Of a stretch of DNA of 64,000 bases, positions 59,429 through 64,000 are shown piece by piece. Below the pieces are notes generated by a model that saw only the letters and a list, made by a program, of their open reading frames with translations, was not told the origin of the DNA and made no database searches. A program made the translations under genes and the position numbers. The stretch lies in assembly GCA_018823835.1 (NCBI GenBank), contig JAHJHT010000002.1, forward strand, positions 1,426,001-1,490,000, given 5' to 3'. The first letter of the stretch is position 1, and each line of letters opens with the position of its first letter. Source of the stretch: Alphaproteobacteria bacterium (GTDB taxonomy: Bacteria; Pseudomonadota; Alphaproteobacteria; Rhizobiales; Rhizobiaceae).

Positions 59429-60487
59429 ATGACAAGGCGCGGGAGTTCGGCCAATCGCTACTATGAGGGCCCGTCCAGCGATCACTTTCGCGACGGCATC
59501 TTCTTCAATCCCGGCGGCGAGGCGCCGCGCGGATTCACCGATCTGCTGCGCTGGCAGTTCGGCGGCGGGCGGTCGAAATGGCCGTCCTCGTGGCCGAGCC
59601 CGCACGCGCCCGCCAGGCCGGTCGAACGGGTCGAGGGAAAGACGCTGCGCGTCACCATGATCGGCCATGCCTCGATGCTGCTTCAGCTTTATGGCCTCAA
59701 CATCCTTGTCGATCCGGTCTGGTCAAAGCGGGTCTCGCCCTTTTCCTTCGCGGGGCCGGGAAGGGTCAATGAGCCGGGCGTCGCCTTCGCGGATCTTCCG
59801 CCCATCGACCTCGTTCTGGTCAGCCACAACCATTACGACCACATGGACCGCGCAACGCTGGCGCGTCTCAAGGCCGCACACGATCCGCGCTTCGTCACGC
59901 CGCTCGGCAACGATGCGATCATCGCCGCCGCCGCACCCGGCGCCAGGGTCTCGGCGCATGACTGGGGCGACAGCGTGCCGGTCGGCGACGGCGTGACCGT
60001 CCATGTCACGCCGGCGCATCACTGGTCGGCGCGCGGCACGCGCGACCGCCGCATGGCTCTGTGGAGCGGTTTCGTCATCGAGGCGCCGTCCGGCAAGGTG
60101 CTGGTCGCGGGCGATACCGGCTTCCACGGCGGCCGGCACTACAGCGATCTCGCCCGGATGCACGGCTCCTTCCGCCTCTCGGTGCTGCCGATCGGCGCCT
60201 ACGAGCCGCGCTGGTTCATGGAAGCGCAACACCAGAACCCGGAAGAGGCCGTGGAGGGAATGCTGCTCAGCAAGTCCGCCTACGCGGCCGGCTGCCACTG
60301 GGGCACGTTCCAGCTCACCAACGAGCCGATCGACGAGCCGCGCGAGCGGCTGCTCGCGGCGCTCGAGGCAAAGGGGCTGCCGCGCGAGAGCTTCCGGCCG
60401 ATGCTGCCCGGCGAAGTCTGGGACGTGCCGGCGGAGCCGCTCGCGATTGCCGGCGAAGTCGATGACAGGCCGGCGGCGGGCAGCTAG
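59429..60487 (+). CDS. MBL-fold metal-dependent hydrolase (NAPE-PLD/UlaG-like)
   Basis: 352 residues from the ATG at 59429; the open frame extends 65 codons upstream without family character. Zinc motif HNHYDHMD (HxHxDH) around residue 128, VTPAHHWSARG, GDTGFHGG, and a late YAAGCHWGTFQL. The N-terminal part RYYEGPSSDHFRDGIFFNPG is typical of the NAPE-PLD-like / RomA group, which includes phospholipase D-type enzymes. It overlaps the convergent glycosyltransferase by four bases. The substrate is unknown. Confidence 0.9.
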   Translation: MTRRGSSANRYYEGPSSDHFRDGIFFNPGGEAPRGFTDLLRWQFGGGRSKWPSSWPSPHAPARPVERVEGKTLRVTMIGHASMLLQLYGLNILVDPVWSKRVSPFSFAGPGRVNEPGVAFADLPPIDLVLVSHNHYDHMDRATLARLKAAHDPRFVTPLGNDAIIAAAAPGARVSAHDWGDSVPVGDGVTVHVTPAHHWSARGTRDRRMALWSGFVIEAPSGKVLVAGDTGFHGGRHYSDLARMHGSFRLSVLPIGAYEPRWFMEAQHQNPEEAVEGMLLSKSAYAAGCHWGTFQLTNEPIDEPRERLLAALEAKGLPRESFRPMLPGEVWDVPAEPLAIAGEVDDRPAAGS

Positions 60488-61920
60488 CCGCCCGCATGCA
60501 GGTCCTGCGGGGTACCCATCCCGGCCTGCTGCGGCGCGACCGTGGCAATCGCGTCCGGCAACAGGATTGCCTTGATCGCCGCCCAGCTCTCCTTCGGGTG
60601 AACCGGCCGGTACGCCTTCTCGATCAGGCTTGCCAGCGATTCCCGATAGGCCGTGTCCTCGGACATCCGCCGGATTGCGGCGTACCAGGCGACCTCGTCA
60701 TCAGGATCGATTGCCGGCATCAGCCCCCGGACTGCCTCTTGCAGGGCCGGTGCCGTCGAAACGATGACCGGCGTGCCGAAGTCGAGGCATTCGGATGCGC
60801 CGAGCCCCCAGCCTTCATCGTATGATGGAATGACGCCGAACAATGCGCTGCGATAGAGTTCGATAAGTTCGAGGTCGCTGACCTGCCCGACGAAATCGAC
60901 ATGCCCGGCAAGCTGCGGATTGGCCGCCATGTAGGCCTGAAGTTCTGCGATCAGCCAGCCTCGCTTGCCGACACAGACGAGCTTGGGAAGCCTGACGCCG
61001 TCGTCGAGCGCGCGCTTCCAGATGCGGGCGAGGAGTATATGATTCTTGCGGATTTCGACCGTCGAGCAATAGAGGACGAATGGTTCGCGGGCCGGCAGCC
61101 GGGATGTCAGTCCCAACGAGTCGGCCTGGTCGTAGAGAATCGACGGCATCGGGAGCACGTCCGCGCGCGGCGCGTCCCCGCCGACGGCAGGGAACGCCCT
61201 AGAGAAGCAGTCGAGCGTGTGGCGCGAGACACACAGGGCGTGGGAGCCCGTCGCCACCAGATGCCTGAACTTGCCGGCGAACTCGGCTGCGTAGCTTTGC
61301 GTGCCGACATGTTCCGGTTGCAGGAACGGAATCAGGTCATGGCAGATGAAAGCTCGTCGGGAGGTGGCCTGCATGGCTGCATGGAAAGACCTGCCAAGGC
61401 CAGCAGGGTCGGAAAACAGAACGGTACCGCGGACGGGCCGAGGGTCGGCAGCCCCCTTGTCTCCGGCTTGCAGGGACGACAGCAGCTTCCAGAACAACCG
61501 GTAGGAACGCACAACGATCTTCGAGATGCGAAACCGCAGGCTGGCGGGCCCCTTTCCGGTGATCGCGGCGGCGGCGAGCCGGTCGAAATCCTTGCGCAGG
61601 TTCGGCGCCTTCTTTGCGAGCGCGAAGGCCTTGCGGTACTTCTCCAGCGTTCCGTCCGTACTGCCGGGAAAGCGGAAGTCGGTGGAATTCAGCCGTTCTT
61701 CCTCATCCGGGTTCATGCGGCGGAAGATGCCCTTCGCTTCGTCGAAGACAACCGCTCCGACCCGGGGGTCGTCGTCGAGACATGCTTGCCGTACCAGAAA
61801 GCTCTGCACCCGCGAGATGCCGGTCAACGGAAATGCCGCAACGGAGACGAGGTCCGTGGCGTCGACGAAAAGCCCCAAATTCTCCCCGGTTCCAGACACC
61901 GAACCGCCCCCGTTTCCCAT
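60484..61920 (-). CDS. Glycosyltransferase family 4 protein
   Basis: 478 residues. The N-terminal half is an acceptor-binding GT-B domain, with DATDLVSVAAFPLTGISRVQ near the start. The C-terminal donor domain (about 290-450) has FVLYCSTVEIRKNH, LVCVGKRGWLIAELQAYM, VDFVGQVSDLELIELYRSA and PSYDEGWGLGASECLDFGTPVI (split here; E-x7-E type motif). Presumably adds a sugar in surface polysaccharide synthesis. It is an isolated gene without neighbouring polysaccharide genes, so donor and acceptor are unknown. Confidence 0.88.
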   Translation of the reverse strand: MGNGGGSVSGTGENLGLFVDATDLVSVAAFPLTGISRVQSFLVRQACLDDDPRVGAVVFDEAKGIFRRMNPDEEERLNSTDFRFPGSTDGTLEKYRKAFALAKKAPNLRKDFDRLAAAAITGKGPASLRFRISKIVVRSYRLFWKLLSSLQAGDKGAADPRPVRGTVLFSDPAGLGRSFHAAMQATSRRAFICHDLIPFLQPEHVGTQSYAAEFAGKFRHLVATGSHALCVSRHTLDCFSRAFPAVGGDAPRADVLPMPSILYDQADSLGLTSRLPAREPFVLYCSTVEIRKNHILLARIWKRALDDGVRLPKLVCVGKRGWLIAELQAYMAANPQLAGHVDFVGQVSDLELIELYRSALFGVIPSYDEGWGLGASECLDFGTPVIVSTAPALQEAVRGLMPAIDPDDEVAWYAAIRRMSEDTAYRESLASLIEKAYRPVHPKESWAAIKAILLPDAIATVAPQQAGMGTPQDLHAGG

Positions 61921-62029
61921 GGATGGCTTAGCCCGCCGGAATCAAGCCCGGCCGCTTGCGCCTGCCCCTACAATAGTTCCGGCGGCTTGTCGCGACATTG
62001 GTTGAGGTTTCCGTGAGCGGCAAACGTCC

Positions 62030-62054
62030 GGAACGCATGCTCGCGCTTTGCGTT
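62030..62054 (+). promoter_or_regulatory. EcfG-type promoter for the DUF1328 gene
   Basis: GGAAC (62030-62034), exactly 16 bases, then CGTT (62051-62054). It lies 37 bases before the ATG at 62092 and so gives a short leader with a GAGGGAG ribosome-binding site. Perfect consensus match; use is inferred. Confidence 0.78.
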
Positions 62055-62091
62055 GGAAACCTAGACGAATTATTCCGAGGGAGTATTTTCA

Positions 62092-62253
62092 ATGATCAAG
62101 TGGATTCTCATCCTCCTTATCGTCGCTGCCGCGGCAAGCCTGCTCGGCATGCCCGCACTGGCCGGCGCCGCCGCAACCGGTGCCCGCATTCTGATCGGCA
62201 TCGCGCTGATCCTGTTCCTGCTTCTCGTGCTGGGCGTCTTTGCCCTGACGTAA
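62092..62253 (+). CDS. DUF1328 (YtjA-like) small membrane protein
   Basis: 53 residues, too short for most gene finders. Two hydrophobic helices: [19 protein letters not shown] and [20 protein letters not shown], joined by a short Gly/Ala/Pro stretch. This matches the DUF1328 family of tiny inner-membrane proteins of unknown function, which are frequent members of stress regulons in alphaproteobacteria. GAGGGAG lies about eight bases before the ATG, and a consensus EcfG-type promoter is directly upstream. Confidence 0.88.
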   Translation: MIKWILILLIVAAAASLLGMPALAGAAATGARILIGIALILFLLLVLGVFALT

Positions 62254-62335
62254 CTGCCGAGGGGGCGGCTGCACTGGTAATTTGCAGGTCTTTCGGCCAT
62301 ATAGCGCCGAACGGAAAAGAGTTTTCGCAAAGACC

Positions 62336-63217
62336 ATGGCCAGTGCAGCTGCCTTCGCCAAGATGAACGGGCTCGGCAACGACATCATCGTTGCGGACAT
62401 GCGCGGTCGTGCCGATCGCGTCAGCCAGGCGGCCGCGGTTGCGCTCAACGCCGATCCGGCGACGCGCTTCGACCAGATCATGGCAATCCACGACCCCCGT
62501 ACGGCCGGTACCGTAAACTATGTCGAGATCCTGAATTCCGACGGCACTTTCGCGCAGGCCTGCGGCAACGGCATGCGTTGCGTGGTGCAGGCGCTCGCCG
62601 CGGAAACCGGGCAGAAGCTCTTCACCTTCGAGACCGTCGCCGGCATCCTCAATGCCGAGGAGCACGCCGACGGGCTGATCTCGGTGGACATGGGCGTGCC
62701 GCGCTTCGGCTGGCAGGACATCCCGCTTGCCGAGGAATTTCGCGACACCCGCATGATCGAGTTGCAGGTCGGCCCGATCGACGCGCCGATCCTGCATTCG
62801 CCCTCTGTCGCCAGCATGGGCAACCCGCATGCCATCTTCTGGGTCGACAATGACGTCTGGTCCTACGAGCTAGAGCGCGTCGGCCCCCTGCTCGAAAACC
62901 ATCCGATCTTCCCCCAACGCGCCAACATCTCGATCGCCCAGGTCACCGCGCGCGATGCCGTGACCATCCGCACATGGGAGCGCGGCGCCGGACTGACGCG
63001 CGCCTGCGGCTCGGCCGCCTGCGCCGTTGCGGTCAGTGCCGCACGCACCAACCGCACCGATCGCACGGTGACGGTCACCGTTCCCGGCGGCCCGCTGCGG
63101 ATCGAATGGCGCGATGACGACCACGTCCTGATGACCGGTCCGGCCGAGTGGGAATTTTCGGGCACCTTCGACCCAAAAACCGGCGCCTGGGCGCGCGAAG
63201 AGCAGGGTGCGGCCTGA
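62336..63217 (+). CDS. dapF: Diaminopimelate epimerase
   Basis: 293 residues from the ATG at 62336. Opens [19 protein letters not shown]. Catalytic Cys residues are in [12 protein letters not shown] and [19 protein letters not shown] and [14 protein letters not shown] are also conserved. Converts LL- to meso-diaminopimelate for lysine and peptidoglycan. Its stop overlaps the mtaB start by one base (TGATG), a common alphaproteobacterial pair. Confidence 0.97.
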   Translation: MASAAAFAKMNGLGNDIIVADMRGRADRVSQAAAVALNADPATRFDQIMAIHDPRTAGTVNYVEILNSDGTFAQACGNGMRCVVQALAAETGQKLFTFETVAGILNAEEHADGLISVDMGVPRFGWQDIPLAEEFRDTRMIELQVGPIDAPILHSPSVASMGNPHAIFWVDNDVWSYELERVGPLLENHPIFPQRANISIAQVTARDAVTIRTWERGAGLTRACGSAACAVAVSAARTNRTDRTVTVTVPGGPLRIEWRDDDHVLMTGPAEWEFSGTFDPKTGAWAREEQGAA

Positions 63218-64000
63218 TGGCGGTCGACGTCGTCACCTTCGGCTGCCGGCTCAACACCTATGAGTCCGAGGTGATGCGGCGCGAGGCTGAGACGGCCGGT
63301 CTCGGCGAGCTCGAAAACGGCGCGGTGATCTTCAACACCTGCGCGGTGACGCAGGAGGCGGTGCGCCAGGCCAGGCAGTCGATCCGGAAGGCGCGGCGCG
63401 AAAACCCGCAGGTCCGCATCATCGTCACCGGCTGCGCGGCGCAGACCGATCCGACATCCTTTGCTTCCATGGACGAGGTCGATCTCGTGCTCGGCAACGA
63501 GGAAAAGCTGAAGGCGCACAACTACCGGGCGCTGCCGGACTTCGGCGTCAACGATTTCGAGAAGGCCCGCGTCAACGACATCTTCTCGGTGCGCGAAACC
63601 GCCTCGCACATGGTCGACGCCATCGAGGGCAGGGCGCGCGCCTTCGTGCAGGTCCAGAACGGCTGCGACCATCGCTGCACTTTCTGCATCATCCCCTATG
63701 GCCGCGGAAACTCGCGCTCCGTGCCGATGGGCGCGGTGGTCGAGCAGGTCCGGCGACTGGCCGAAAACGGTTATGCCGAAGTCGTGCTGACGGGGGTCGA
63801 CATGACCAGCTTCGGCGCAGACCTGCCCGGCCAGCCGAAGCTCGGCAAGCTGGTCAAGACGATCCTCAGGCAGGTTCCGGAAGTGGCGCGGCTCAGGCTT
63901 TCCTCCATCGATTCCATCGAGGCGGACGAGGACCTGCTCGACGCCATCGCGACCGAGAAGCGGCTGATGCCGCATCTTCATCTGTCGCTGCAGTCGGGCG
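63217..64000 (+). CDS. mtaB: tRNA t6A37 methylthiotransferase MtaB, truncated by the window
   Basis: 261 codons visible; the 3' end lies beyond the window. The N-terminal UPF0004 domain (VVTFGCRLNTYESEV, FNTCAVT, VTGCAAQTD) has three cluster-binding Cys. The radical SAM cluster motif is CDHRCTFCIIPYGRG (CxxxCxxC, about residues 150-157). It converts t6A37 to ms2t6A37 in ANN-decoding tRNAs. It overlaps dapF by one base. Confidence 0.95.
   Translation, partial: MAVDVVTFGCRLNTYESEVMRREAETAGLGELENGAVIFNTCAVTQEAVRQARQSIRKARRENPQVRIIVTGCAAQTDPTSFASMDEVDLVLGNEEKLKAHNYRALPDFGVNDFEKARVNDIFSVRETASHMVDAIEGRARAFVQVQNGCDHRCTFCIIPYGRGNSRSVPMGAVVEQVRRLAENGYAEVVLTGVDMTSFGADLPGQPKLGKLVKTILRQVPEVARLRLSSIDSIEADEDLLDAIATEKRLMPHLHLSLQSG

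Overview
The window is a high-GC alphaproteobacterial chromosome segment, most likely from the order Hyphomicrobiales (Rhizobiales), family Phyllobacteriaceae, close to Mesorhizobium or a relative. The evidence is the gene order rplU-rpmA-GNAT-obgE-proB-proA-nadD, rsfS-rlmH-envC-ctpA-rppH, mdh-sucCDAB-lpdA, an Omp19-type lipoprotein, DUF982 and DUF1328 proteins, and EcfG-type promoters (GGAAC-N16-CGTT). The genus is an inference.

Region 1 (1-19.4 kb) is accessory DNA. It opens with a truncated HWE-family sensor kinase that has an EcfG-type (general stress) promoter. Divergent to it is a two-gene module: an RsbQ/KAI2-like alpha/beta hydrolase translationally coupled to a histidine kinase whose PAS domain resembles that of RsbP. 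Next comes a leftward catabolic operon (hydantoinase/oxoprolinase HyuA and HyuB, an FAD amine oxidase, a TRAP transporter) with a divergent XRE-cupin regulator, a DMT exporter and a gamma-glutamyltransferase. A gene-poor stretch follows with a SnoaL-like protein, a DUF982 protein and a large tyrosine recombinase.

Region 2 (19,396-28,993) is an integrative element of about 9.6 kb in the 3' end of a tRNA-Ser(CGA) gene. A 19-bp perfect direct repeat bounds it. Inside each end lies a pair of GTGGGGCACC-type repeats at 13-bp pitch, which look like integrase arm sites. It carries a tyrosine integrase, a zinc-knuckle protein, an operon of HNH/AP2 endonuclease, second zinc-knuckle protein and a protein with family-A-polymerase-like motifs, a second diverged copy of the RsbQ-like hydrolase/PAS kinase module, a serine recombinase and an outer-membrane beta-barrel. 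No capsid, portal or conjugation genes are visible.

Region 3 (29-64 kb) is core chromosome: ribosomal proteins L21 and L27, the GTPase ObgE, proline biosynthesis, NAD biosynthesis, ribosome silencing and 23S methylation, a cell-envelope run (LytM factor, CtpA protease, divergent polysaccharide deacetylase), RppH, alanine racemase and D-amino acid dehydrogenase. The TCA operon is read leftward (mdh, sucC, sucD, sucA, sucB, a MAPEG protein, lpdA). After it come zapE, an Omp19-like lipoprotein, a VOC protein, an MBL-fold hydrolase, a glycosyltransferase, a DUF1328 stress peptide behind an EcfG-type promoter, dapF and a truncated mtaB.

The most unusual items are the RsbQ/RsbP-PAS histidine kinase module in two copies, one chromosomal and one on a mobile island, and the island's polymerase-like protein. 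All family calls were made by eye from motifs; no search was run.
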